Shown: positions 50,266 through 63,900 of the stretch, piece by piece
Numbering within the stretch: position 1 is the stretch's first letter
Layout of the letters: each line of letters begins with the position of its first letter
Assembly: GCA_963402885.1 (NCBI GenBank)
Contig: OY727102.1
Coordinates: forward strand, 372,001-436,000
Reading direction: 5' to 3'
DNA from: Antedon bifida
Lineage: Eukaryota > Echinodermata > Crinoidea > Comatulida > Antedonidae
Length of the DNA stretch: 64,000 bases
Notes under the pieces: generated by a model
Databases searched by the model: none
The model's input: only the letters and a program-made list of their open reading frames with translations
What the model was told of the DNA's origin: nothing
Position numbers and translations under genes: made by a program

Positions 50266-51916
50266 CACGCCACCTGGCGATTGGGTTAAAAAATGTCATT
50301 CATTTGATGTGCAGTGATGTGTGACAAAACAACGGCGGTGTTGTTGACAGTTTTCGTATAAAAAGCAAAGATCTTTGATAAAAAGGTAGCTTTTCTTGAG
50401 GTTTGTTTGTTTATTTATGCATTTTGCAAATGATACTTAGTTTATTATGTAAATAGGAACCACTGAAAAGAGATTTTATTATGTATATATGCCAGTTAAA
50501 GTGCAGGATCTGCACTCTAGCATCACAGTTAGTCCACCACTCTTCTTCATCTTTCATTCTTCTGTCTGTCTCCTCCACGACGCCTCCTTTTCTTCCTTGA
50601 TGCCCCACCACTATAGCTAAGATTAAGACGGTAGATGGTAGGCCTACGTTGTACCTAAACAATTATCAACATACAGAAATGTGTTGTATAATAAGTATGT
50701 TCTAGCCTCTGTATTATATTTTGTGTGTACAAAATTTTATTTAAAGTATTTTTTTAATTATTTAAATTTTTTTTAATTGTTTTAATTTTATTCAATTTTT
50801 GTATTTACAGAATTGTTTTAATTTTGTTTTTAACTACCACTAGATTTTGATATTGATAGTTGTTGGCATTTACGATATTTAAATTGTTCATTTCTGTAGT
50901 AGCCCTAGCTTAGGCATATTTAATAATAATAGTAATAATAATATTTCTCTATAAGAAAAGTATAATATCGAACATTATGACATGTTTGTTGAATCGGGAA
51001 TCGACATAATCACTTTAAAAAATGTCTATCAAATAAATTTGCATCTGCCTTCTGTGTATCTAAAAATATGTTGTTGCGTCAGTTAAAAAAGAATAAATGT
51101 GCTGGTATTTAATACAATTCATTCAAAATTATCAACATTTCTTTTTAGATATAAACACATTTAAATTTATTAAGTATTAATGTGGTAATTATGATACAGT
51201 CTATTAAAAAGTAGTTTTATTTGAGAACAAGCCGCTAATAAATTAATCAATGAGCCAGTGAACAATAGATTTGTGTGCATTTTAAAGGAATAATTATTAA
51301 TGTTGTTTGCATTCAGTTAAAAATTAGTTTGTTCATATGGTATAAATAATTGATATTAAGTCTTGTTCCCTTGCATCAATAATGCTCATTAGAAATAGTA
51401 AATTACAAAGAATTGATTAAGACTTAGATTACATTATAATGTATGAAAGGTAATCAATATTAATAGAATGAATATGAACTGGGTTTCAGGAGTGAGCGGA
51501 AATCAATGTAAACAGCATGTGTAAGAACACGAATAAAAGGATTGAATGATATAACAACAGACTTGAAAAAAACAAAACAAATTCATGAGTGGATACTAAA
51601 TGCTGATCACATGACATCACAAGCGTGTACAGCTGTTGAATTAAGTGTTTGGCTGAAAGTGAATCTGAAATAATGTACTGCACACTTGAAATCCGACGGA
51701 AAGCATCAACTTCAATTATTTGAATCAGAAATTCGTAAAAATACTAAATCACATGACGCCTTCCATTGTCAGGTGACTGGGTGCAACATTCGGTTTTTTG
51801 TGAACAATAAACTTTGCTGACGATTTTGTCTGATGTGCTATTAATAACTGCAGCTTTACAGCAATTTATTCTAAAATTTAATGTATGATTTCATACTACA
51901 TTGTGATTGGCTGAAA

Positions 51917-54900
51917 ATGAGTAAATATCTGTACTTATCGTGTTTTTTAAGCCTCGTACTTATCTTGAGTTCTCAAGGTCATCAATATGGACAATACAGT
52001 TACGCGAGGTCAAATGAAGATGGACGATTGGCCGGAGATGTCCAGAATTGGGCCATTCTTATTCAGAATTATATACTTCAAGTAGGTGTTATTTTCTTTT
52101 TATATATATTTTTGTTATCACGTTATTGATTTATAATTTATAGTATATTACAATGAACATTTTCGCAAGTGTAGCGTAGCCAAATTCTACATGATCCCAC
52201 CTTGCTGTTAGCTACCCATTTATCAAAGACTAAGATAGCAATACAATGCAATAAAAAACTATATTTCCTATTAAAATTGATTGGTGATGGCTAATGAAAA
52301 ATGTCAATGTATTATACCTTACAATAAAACCACATTATATTGGTAACTGTCAATTTAGAATTTATTATGATAATGAGTTCCATAATATGTGGTACCTAGT
52401 TTAGTTAGATAGAAAGGCTTAATTGTAAGATGCTGAACCAATATACTCAATACTGCGATCATTTAAATTATTATGGATTGGCACCTTTGTGTATTATTTC
52501 TTCTAATTGTCTTTGTCGGTTTTCTCTTGGTGTTATTGATTTCTTTGTTTAATTTCTTTTTGTGACTCCAACAAGCATGGAGTGTAATTTTCTATTATGC
52601 GTTGGACCATGAAAAGACAAAAATTAAAATACTTGCATTTTATGTTGTTTTTTTGTTTTTAAAGTAAAAAATGGTACCCATGCTTTTGGTGCAGCAAGAA
52701 TAATATTTTATTAATAAAACATCAATAGTAATATTCTTAATTTTGAAATTTACAGTACACTATAATGTACTTGTGTACTATTATTGCTGTTATTTGTCAC
52801 CTATAACAGTCATGGTATTATTTTTTTAAGCCAGTGTTTTTAAAGATGTATTGTATTTGTCCCCCTGAAAAAAATAATTTTTTAACATTTTTTGTTGTTG
52901 AAATATTCCAATTTAATGTCACAGATATTCACTTTGACCTAAAGTTGGATTTTAAAAAAATATTTACCTGAATAAACTGTAATTTAACTAAAAAAATAGT
53001 CTAATTGACTGGAAGTCAATGAGTTTTTAGTTGAATTTAACCGTTTATTTTGTGTTTTTATAAATAAAAACATTAAATTTGTGTTTTTTTTCTACAGAAG
53101 ATTAACTTTCTTAAAGCTGTGAAATGTCCTATTAAAAATCTTTTTATTAATATCATTTTTCATGTTTTTGGGGTACAGGCCTACAATACATCTTATATAT
53201 TACAAATGTTTTAAAACCTTACCTTTATTTTTACTTACTTTTGTAGGTTACCAGTGATGGCTTGCAAACACAGTGGACTCAAAAGTTCTATGATCTTGCA
53301 AATTATACAATAGATATTAAAAACGGAAGCAAAACTATTGAGAAGGTACAAGGAATTCTGGGAGATTATTTCACAAAGAAAGAGCAAGCAGCAAAGGTAG
53401 AATGATCTCCATCTTCTTTTTCTTTTTTTTTCTTTTTAACAACAGAATAATAATAATAAATAACATTTATAAAGCGCAAGAGACAAAGGTTTCAAAGCGC
53501 TGTGTTTTCCAAGATCTGTGCAAGTAGTAGCGTGTGATTATGCTTCTCTGAAGAGATGAGTTTTGAGTTTAGTTTTAAATGTGATAACAGATTTTGATGA
53601 GCGTTCCAGATCTAAGTCACTTTCAAGATGTGTTTTGTGTAAATAAAAATAAAATTACACGTAAGAATTACGAATTAAATTTAAAAAATAAGCAAAAAGT
53701 CATTGGTGAAATGTAGTTATACCATTGAAACATGTAGGAAACCTGTTCCCCAATAATATAAAGTATAACTTAATAGAGAAAAATTGCAACAAACTGAATT
53801 TATGCCTTTTTGACTTTAACTTTAATATTACTTTTGTTTTGTTCTGCCCTGCTTTTGCTTGGTCGTCCAAGCTGTGACCGGGAATGTACTGTATGTGACA
53901 TTCTTGTGTCTATTTTTTAATAAAGAATGATTTGCTAGAAAAACATTTTGAGTCAGTTCCTGGTATTTGGGACTGTAACAAAACATTTTTAGAATAGTGC
54001 GTTGTACTGGGGATTAAAATCCGGGCACCACTGCTTTACACTAGGGGTGTTGACTGTAAAAAATATATTTGTTCCTTTTATAGAGGATTGTTAAAAAGAT
54101 TGCAGATCTGCACAGCAAATTTACAGCTAATAATTCCTATGAGCATCTATCTGAACTTGACATTGATGAATATAAAGACGCTGATATCCCTAAACGTTTA
54201 CCAGAACCTCTGGTTTTCAACCCGTAAGTACCTAGATAATTACCAAAACCTCTGGTTTTCAACCCGTAAGTACCTAGATAATTACCAAAACCTCTGGTTT
54301 TTAACCCATAAGTACAGTACCTAAAAATTTACCAAAACCTCTGGTTTTCAATCCGTAAGTACCTAGATAATTACCAGAACCTCTGGTTTTCAACCCGTAA
54401 GTACTTAGATAATTACCAGAACCTCTGGTTTGACAGGCTTTCCTTCCAATCCCAAGGTCCAGTGTTCAGTCCTAGTGTGTTGTGTTTGTAACTCACGGCT
54501 GTTTCCTCTCCACTCCCTAAATGAGCATGATCAATCATATTGTATACATCTTGTCATTTCTTGCTTTTGGATGCATATGAAATATGAAATGAATGAAATG
54601 TTGTGGTGGTGGACGGTCTTTAACTTACTTCTTAATAAGTTGTATTTTTGTATCTTTACAGTTACTTTAAACAAACTGTAAGTATGACCAAAAGTACAGT
54701 AAAGATATCTGATGAAGTGCCACGAGACGACAACAAGACGATTCAAACCATCCTGATGTTTCAGGGCCTGGATGAGGTCTTTACAAGTAACTCTAAGAAA
54801 GATCCATTACTAAGGTCAATACACTGTCAATATTGTTATTTTTATGATTAACTACAACAAGACGATTCAGACCATCCTGATGTTTCAGGGCCTGGATGAG

Positions 54901-57900
54901 GTCTTTACAAGTAACTCTAAGAAAGATCCATTACTAAGGTCAATACACTGTCAATATTGTTATTTTTATGATTAACTGGAAGCACGAATTCATTTAAGTT
55001 GAAACATCATCTATCTCAAACTAACTTGAGGCAGGGATACTTATCTAGGAGAACTGTAAATCAGCACTGCAACTTATTATTATGGAAATACCATGTATTG
55101 TGTTTATTGAGTGGCAGTGTTTTTGTTCCACTGAGGATGGTTCTAACTCACAATGTTTCATCCATTTTCATTTCTGATATTAACCCTTGATTTCTTTAAA
55201 CATCCATTTCATTAGATGGCAATATTTTGGGTCTTCTGAGGGGATGGTGTGGACATTTCCAGGTCGTGAATGGGACACAAATTTTGCTGGTTTTTACAAT
55301 GACTACGACCCACGAGTACGGCCTTGGTACATCGCAGCAACGAGTGGACCCAAGGATGTAGTTATTATAATGGACTGCAGGTTGGTTCTGTTCATTTGTT
55401 GGTTCATCTGCAACAAATCAAGTGTAAAACACTGCCATTAGTAACAAGGAAGTCATTCACCATGAGTAAAAAAGATTAAATATAATAAAAATAGGTTCCT
55501 TCAACTACCCATTTAAAATTAAAAATTGGTATCATCCATATTTTACAGCTATTCAATGAAAGGCAAAAAATTTGAAATTACCAAACAAGTGGTAAATGCT
55601 GTACTGAGCACGCTCACAAAACAGGACTATGTGAATGTAATCTGTGCTAGAGCTAGCCATTGGGACGAGGTTGGCAAGTAAGCTATATTTTATTGGTTTA
55701 ATTAAACATTTTATTTATATTGTTTATTTTTTATCACTTTTCTCAACTTTTTCTTTTCATTAGACTTCTTAAGACTACAGAAAACAAACTTTTCTCTGTT
55801 AGAATCCCTGCAATATTGATGTAAATATATATTGCTGTAATGTACATTTAAATTGTATTGTACTTTTAATTTTAAACTTGTTTAGAATGGGTGCAGTGAA
55901 TCGGCGAGACTTGCCATCCTGTGAATCCTTTTTTGTTTCCATAGACTCATTGACTTGCCATCCTGTGAATCCTTTTATGTTTCCATAGACTCATTGACTT
56001 GTCCTTTGAAGGGGATTCCAGCCACTTTGTTTATATTTCTATATTTTTCCTGTTTAGATGGCATTATTATAATACAGAAGTATTAAGTTGTAAGGATGAC
56101 CGCCTTGTACCTGCATCAACAGCACATCGTAAAGATTTAAATGAAAAGACGGGGAACTTGGTACCAGGAGGAACCAGTGAGCTCAAGTTAGTATAAACTA
56201 AAGTTCTGTCTATACTATTAAAAAAAAGTGTGATGTGCCCAAATATGGTAGTAATATGCTCAAATATGGTAGTGATATGACATCATCATGTCCATATATG
56301 GGCACATCACATTTTTTTGTCTCTTAAAGTTTGATAGTGTTGAAAGAGTTTAACACAGTAGTGTTATGTACCTAATTGCAGTACACCCATCAAAGTGTTA
56401 CTTAAATTGGAGTGTCTCCTGAATAGGGGTTACGCAAAGGGGCTGTATGTACATTTGAATAAAACCCAAAACATAATAACCATAGTACATTAAAACTTTA
56501 TTTCTGTATTTATTAAAGGAAAGGTTTTGAGAAGGCCTTTGAACTTTTAACTGGTCCTTCGCGGACTGGTTGTCAAACTTTGATTGTCCTTATTACGGAC
56601 GGTCAAGACACAGACGGTGAGCATGTACGCTGTGGTCCAGGTAAATTATTCTTTTATGGAATTTTCTTTTTTTTTTTTACTTTTTTTGTTAATTTTTTTT
56701 CTTTATTTGACTTCATCCTATCTACAATAATTCAAATATTACAAGGATGTGCTCAATGTTTTCTGTTTTTTCTCTTATCTAGTTATTAATGTGTTCTTAA
56801 TATTTGGTTGTTTAATCTGTAATTTAAAATTCGTGTGAATTTTAGTAAATATTTGACCTATGTTGGAATTTGATGATTCAATTTAAGATAAGCATATTTT
56901 AATTAATAAATAGGTTACTATACAAGGAGTGGATACGTTCCTGGACCTATTTGCCGCTATAACTGGACTAAGGTGTTTGATTTTGTTGAACAAATGAATA
57001 AAAACATGAACCCAAAAGTAAGTATTTTTAATTTTTTGTAAACATTTTATTATATTGTGTCTTTTTTATCTAAAACAAAGCCAGGTATGAAGAAGTGAAA
57101 AATTGTGTTGTGCCCAAATATAGTAGTGATATGTTTAAATATGGTAGTGATATAACATCATCATGTCCATATATGGGTACATCAAAAAAACTTCTGAAGA
57201 CTACACTAATCTCTCACTTGTTAATAAATGTGTTGATTTCAACATTTTCATTTCTGTTCATAGACCAGAATATTCAGTTATCTGACCAATTCTGCTGGCG
57301 AAGAGTTCCCTGGTAAACTAGCATGTGACAACGGTGGTCACATGCGGAAATTGGAGGACGGTACAAATCTCATCTCGCAAATGAGTGACTACTTTGATTT
57401 TCTTGTCACCAACTCAGTAACGCAAGAAGGTCTTTGGACAGCCCCTTACCTGGATGCCTGGGGTCTTGGTTTGATGGTTACATATGCAATACCTGTTGTT
57501 AGTACATCAAGTAAAAAGTAAGTAATAAGTTTGAATTAGGATACAGAAAACACTGGTTATATAGATGAACCTAGGGTAATCATCATCTCAGTTGCCAAAA
57601 TACACTAGTTTGGTTGTTAAAATACATTTTATATAATTTTCTTTTCAGTCCTAACTAATGGTCATGAATTATTATTTTTCATTGGATGATCTTTGTATTG
57701 GTTTGTTTCAGATTATTAGGTGTGGTTGGTATTGACGCAACCCTAGATGAGATTGAGAACCTGATTGTAAGTGAGAAGTGGGGGTCAGTTTATGCATTTC
57801 TTATCAATAAGGAGGGAGAGACAATCTTTCATCCACTTCTCAAACCAAGCAGTAAGGTAAGAAACTACTTAAGTATTTGTAATAAGACTTTGTTTATGTA

Positions 57901-60900
57901 GAGCATCTTGTTTGTCTTGCGAACAGGATTGCCACCTTTAAGAAGGATAATGAATGAATTCGCTTATGGTTATCCTTGGCGATTTACCTAAATATAAATT
58001 TTCTCTTTTTGATAATGAAAATAAAGATGACTGATTACTGTCAAAACCTTTCTAAATAATAAAATGGGTTTATTTATATTTTAGTTATCGGATGATCCAA
58101 TCTTTATTACCATATCAAAGTTAGAACAACGAGATGGAAAACCTGAGGAATTCAGTCAAGTAGAGAATGACATGAAAGCAGGGAAGAGTGGATTTAAATA
58201 CATAAAAGAGGCAGTCCGTGGAGTTCCTAAAGTACGACCAATTGTCGTTTTCTTTTTCTTTAATATTTTTTTTTTTTTTGGTATTCATTTGTATTTATTC
58301 ATAAAGCAAAAAGATTAAAACATGGCAGTAAAAATGGTGAATTGCGTTTCAATTTACAAAATATGTATAAAATTAAAATTACTTTAAAATATTAGAAATT
58401 ACAGCTACAGTATAGGTCATAAAAAAAAAATTGAACATCAAAATACATAAATGAAGAAACTACATTAAAAAGCAAATCAGTTAGACTTAACAGATAATTA
58501 TTTTATATAATAATTATATCATATTTAACCAAAATATTTTAAATGTACAATTTATTCTTGATTATTTAATTTTAGGGTGATTTTTCAGACGGTGTGAAGG
58601 TGTTAATAATGCCAGCCACTTATTACTATACATCTCTCAACCAATCAGATTATTCATTTGCTTTTAGCCTTGCTGATACAGACTCTGTAAGTATTGTCCA
58701 AGAATCAAAATATTCTTCATCTATGATCATTTTTATTTTTAGTAATTACTCAAGTTTCAAGACCCAGTTGAAGTCTTTCCTTTTCAAACAAGTTTTTCAT
58801 TAATTTAAATTATTGTCACTTCTCGTCTATTTTAATTTATGTACAGCGCATTGAGAGCTTGCTGATTATATGCGCTATATAAGAATGAACTATTGTTATT
58901 GTTATTACTCAAGTTTGCACACTGTTTTCTGGATAAAGAATGTATGACATTTCATTTCTGATTTGTTGTAGACGTTATTTATTTCATTTCTGATTTGTTG
59001 TAGACATTATTTATTTAATTTCTGATTTGTTGTAGACATTATTTATTTAATTTCTGATTTGTTGTAGACGTTCCGTCGTTCAAATGAACCTCAAGATAAG
59101 TCATCTCTACCGATGAGTGTTTTCAACATTTTGACCGAGTACAACAGTTCATTGGCTAGGAAACGTTTGAAAAAAGACGGAACAAGTATTTATTGTTTGT
59201 TTTCTATTTTAATTTTCAGAAATTTGTAACAGATTTTCCCCATTTTACTCCTGTAATGTAAATGCATGGAACCAGTTCTCTGTTTACACAAAATCTCTTA
59301 TTTACAACATATCACCATAAATATGTTTTCAATGAAAAAAATGGCCTATGTATTATTTAGTTTTGTATAACACCTACATAAATTCCTGTAATTTGATTGG
59401 ACGATTGTGGGTCACATGGCGTGCAATAGTATGAACTATTTAACGATTGTTAAATAGTACTTTAAAAAAAATATGTTGTGTACGAACATTTAAAAAAAAT
59501 TTTTTTTTTAATACCATTGCTTGGAAACCGAACAGCGAGCCAATTCTGCCGCGATATTACGAGTAATGTGTGTCTTCCCTTGTAGCATGACGGAAGTACA
59601 TTTTTGGAGAAATATGTAATAATTTAGACCCAAAAATTAGCTTTAGATTGTGATGATGTGGTGATTGTTTCAATGTGAATCAAATGTAGACCTAGGCCAA
59701 CCTTTTATTAAATTTAGATGTAATATTATACAAATAATGAATGTTTTAAATAATGAATGGTACAAATAATGGCATGAGGTGAATGGTGAAAGGTTATTAC
59801 ATAGCCTACAGTATGTAAATATGTGAACGTGATTGGTTGAAACTGCATCACCTGACTACCAAAAAGTGATGAAGATATGATTAATGTTTTAAATATGTTA
59901 TTTTCTTCAGTTTTATATAATTTGATGGAGATAAAGGACAATGAGCCTCGATATAAAGGATTAACAGTGACTTATAAACATTCATCAATAAAGTTTGCAC
60001 CAAAGTGTTACTGTAACCCAAACAAGTTCATCTTTGACGATGACTTAGGTCTCAAGACGGTGGTGGCTCATGAGTTTATGAATGGAAATGATAATCCTGG
60101 ATGTCCTAATGGAACCTTTGAGAAGAATATCAAGTAGGCAGCTCAGTACACTTTTATTTATTAAATATTTCTAGTTCCAAGTTTCTTAATCTGATGTACT
60201 GTATTCATTGACATTCTTATTAAGTTTTTAAAGCTTACAGGTTGATATTACTGTACATTCTTGTTACATTCTTATCAACTTGTTGATGTTGATATATTGA
60301 TAATGTATTGTTATCAACTTTTTTAAAGCTGATGTATTAATACTACTGTACATTCTTATCAACTTTCTAAAATCTAATATATTGTTACTACATTCTTATC
60401 AACTTTTTATAGTTGATTTATTGATATTACATTTCTTATCAACTTTTTTTAAAGCTCATATATTAATACCACTGTACATTCTTATCAACTTTCTCAGAGC
60501 GGATGTATTGATAACATCACAGATTGAAGCAATATGGAAGAAGCGTAACTTTGACCTTTTAAAGGATGTCAAGTGGACATATATTGGTTGCCGTAGTGGA
60601 GTATTTAGAACATATCCAGGTCATAGGTCAAGTCGGCCATATGACCCTACAAAGTAAGTACTGCATAGCATATATGTTTAAATAAAAACAAAAATCGCTA
60701 TCAATATCATGCATCAACTGCAAAGTTAGTCATCATCTTGCCATATTAATAAATATTGACTAGGTAGCGCTCGTCAGTTGTTTTTATATTCAATATTTGC
60801 TGTGATAACCCATGATCATGGTCAACTTTGGTATCGCCTTCAGCACTTCTAGTGGATATGTGCGCTTTATAAATTATTATTATTATTTAAATATTTATTT

Positions 60901-63900
60901 TAGACGTCCATGGTATCATCGTGTGATTGTAAGTCCTCACAAAACATCCATATCAACAGCCTACATGGATGCTGCAGGAGCTGGCAAGATTATCAGCATT
61001 TCACAGGCCATCTTTGAGGGAATGCAAACACGCAATAAATCAGAATGTGAAGGCAATGAGGGACAATTGATTATGGGAGGCTGTGTCTGCACTCATGACT
61101 CAGATTGTGCTTCATGTAAGTGACAAAGAACTAATTCAAATGTCAGAAATCCTTTACTTGTAGATTTATAATTTCAGATGTTTATAAATGTTCTTTTTTG
61201 CAGCTCGTTGCTATGTAAGTGATGCCCCAAGTTACACTGACAGATCACGCCCTCGCTGTGCCATGGAAAGAGTGGAAGCTGTCACGTCACTGGATATTCT
61301 TTACAATGATTTTCACAAAGCTGTTTATGAACGAATGGAAGCAAGTGATGGCAACCACTCATGTGAAGCCAAATACCCATGTCCTGATGGAGAACCAGGC
61401 TGTCAAACACGGTTAGTATTATATCAAGTTTAAGGTCAAGCAATGCGGGGTAGCAAGTAGCAAGAAGCTCCACTTAACTCATTTACATAATACAGGTGAT
61501 ATACTCACTAAAGCTTCTTTCCCACTTGGATGCATTGACCAATCACAATGCGGTGGATCACCCAAGCTGTTGCTTATGATTGGTCAACTCACTTGCATTG
61601 TTGTTGCGTTTTGTCTAAGTGGGAACTAAGCTAACATATGTAACTAAGGAATATATTAAATAGACACGTAATACTCCACCAGTATTCATGAGAATAGGAG
61701 AAAAAATATGGTCAGAGTCAGACACATGAGAAGTTCCAGTTAAACTGAGAACAAAGTAAACTAGAATTATTGTAAGCTAAAACAACCACAACTTTTTAGA
61801 ATCCATTCTGAATCATTTTGCCCAAGGATGGTTTTGGATAGTTCAAAATATTTGTTGTAAAACCTTCTATCTCAACATTGCAGGTGCTACTTGTTTGATA
61901 AGAATGCAAATATTGTGATTGATAAAGATTTTTTGGAAGCAACAGCATTGGATGAACGTAAATACAAACGGGTATCACTTGGCAAGAAAGAGGGTGAAGT
62001 CATGCATGACTTGATCTACAAACACCAATTCTTTGTACGAAAAGAACAGATTGATTTCCAAGGATCATGCAGTGTGTCTCCTTACGCACCAAAGGTGAAT
62101 AACCATCAACTCTTAAACATGATATTTATTATTTGCAATTTTGTTTTCATGTTGAGACACAATAGCAATAGCTCTGAATAGATATACAGCTAAAATAAAA
62201 TTATTAACTATTTTATTATATCCATGTTAGACTATTTTAATATTATATGTTAGCGCTCCCTTGTTTTTTCTATAATTATTGTTACTCAATGATAAATGGC
62301 TACATTGACAGCCAGACTACTGTCTGCATCTGTCTCACAGAATCTCTTCTCCCAGAGGTGCTTTAGGGTTTGAGAATGCCCAGTCCGAGTTTCCAAATAC
62401 CCATTTTTTGCTTCCGTCCTCTTTGGTGCGTAAATCCTGGATCCGCCCCTGTAATAGTACTATAAATGAATCATGTGATAAATGCGTCCAATGTCTATAT
62501 TACTTGGTTTCAGGTGAGCCTGAAGGGCATACCAATGACACCTGGTGAGTTGGATGATTACTACAAGACCAAGGGGCCTACCCCTTCCTTCTCAAACTCT
62601 TTTGGATGTATTCAAGATGTTGTTGGTTATCAGGCTAATGATAGTGTTGTAGGTATGTACACACATTATTTACTACATTAAGGAGTTGGGTAGCCAAGTC
62701 GTTAGGACACTTAAAGGTCATACGGAGAAACCAGGGTTCAACTCCCAGTCTACTCAGCTGTAAATGAGTACCTGGTTGAAAATAATAGGGATGATAAGGT
62801 GGCGTTGAAAGGAACTGGCCACCCTACCACATAATGCCAAGGCTTAGTACAATGAGCTCCTAACAGCTCATTTCCCTACGTTCAGAAATGGCAACAGGGC
62901 TTACTTTTATTTACTACAACTTAAGACTAAGGAACCTATTTTTCTCAAATCATTTTTGCTGTATTTAAAATGATATTTTTAAAGCACAAATTAAATCGCT
63001 TCTGAGGTTGATCTGTATGCAATGAAATGTGAAAACTTCACTGTTTGTGTGTGTAATCTAATCTTCTTTAATTATTAAATGATATTTTGATTTGCAGAGG
63101 CCAATGGAATTATAACAGGGAATGTATCAGGGCCGTGCAAGTCTGGTTTCTATTATGTGTCAGCACTCCCCAAGACAAATCTTTACCTGCTTGTTATTGA
63201 GAATTGGCGCAACACCAAGGAAAAAACTAAATACTTCAATTTCAACTGTAAAATTACAAATGCGTAAGTAAAACTTCTTGAATTTTCTTCTTCAAGAAAG
63301 CAGAAACAATAACTGTTATGCAAGATTTTCATACACACTTTATCTGGACCTGTTCATTTTATCTGGACCTGTTCACTTTATCTGGACCTGTTCACTTTAT
63401 TTGGACCTGTTCACTTTATCTGGACCTGTTCACTTTATCTGGACCTGATCACTTTATCTGGACCTGTTCACTTTATCTGGACCTGTTCACTTTATCTGGA
63501 CCTGTTCACTTTATCTGGACCTGTTCACTTTATCTGGACCTGTTCACTTTATTTTGTACTTAATGTCCTTGTTTTATAGACATTTAATTATGTAATTGTA
63601 TGGTTTTACAAAAATCTAAAACATCAATTCGTTTCTTCTGCAACAGTAAAGCATACATTTGATCTATTTCCATATGTCCATTCTTGAATACAATTACAGA
63701 CTTACTGACTAAATTTTGCTGGTTAGACCTTCAATAATTTGTAAATAACAATGTTTTTTGTTGTTTTTTTCAGTATTGCTGGAACAGGAGCTTTTCGTAT
63801 CATCAATGGAACATGTGCACACAATGATGACAAACAGAGTTTAGCTCAACAAGATAAATGTCCCATGATAAATGATATTGAGGTGCCGTGTTTATACAGT

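Larger units (their letters stand above)
44653..51916. other. 7.3-kb non-coding region between KHDRBS-like and alpha2/delta genes
   Basis: AT-rich with no supported gene. The first part is probably KHDRBS 3' UTR (no single poly(A) signal stands out). It contains a LINE-tail-like piece at 46190-46385 (TTTATATAGCGCCTAATGTT, AAGCGCTGTACAT), MITE A copies at 47318-47525 and 49678-49793, a 2x repeat at 48465-48550 and MITE B at 48846-48990 (partial) and 49985-50265. Short ORFs lack any resemblance. Confidence 0.5.

Noticed and set aside
50411..50662. 83-aa minus-strand ORF
   Set aside because: No resemblance to a family, no splice context, in AT-rich intergenic DNA.
63318..63563. 81-aa ORF of FIWTCSLYLDLFTLSGP repeats
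   Set aside because: Translation of the 19-bp minisatellite in an alpha2/delta intron.
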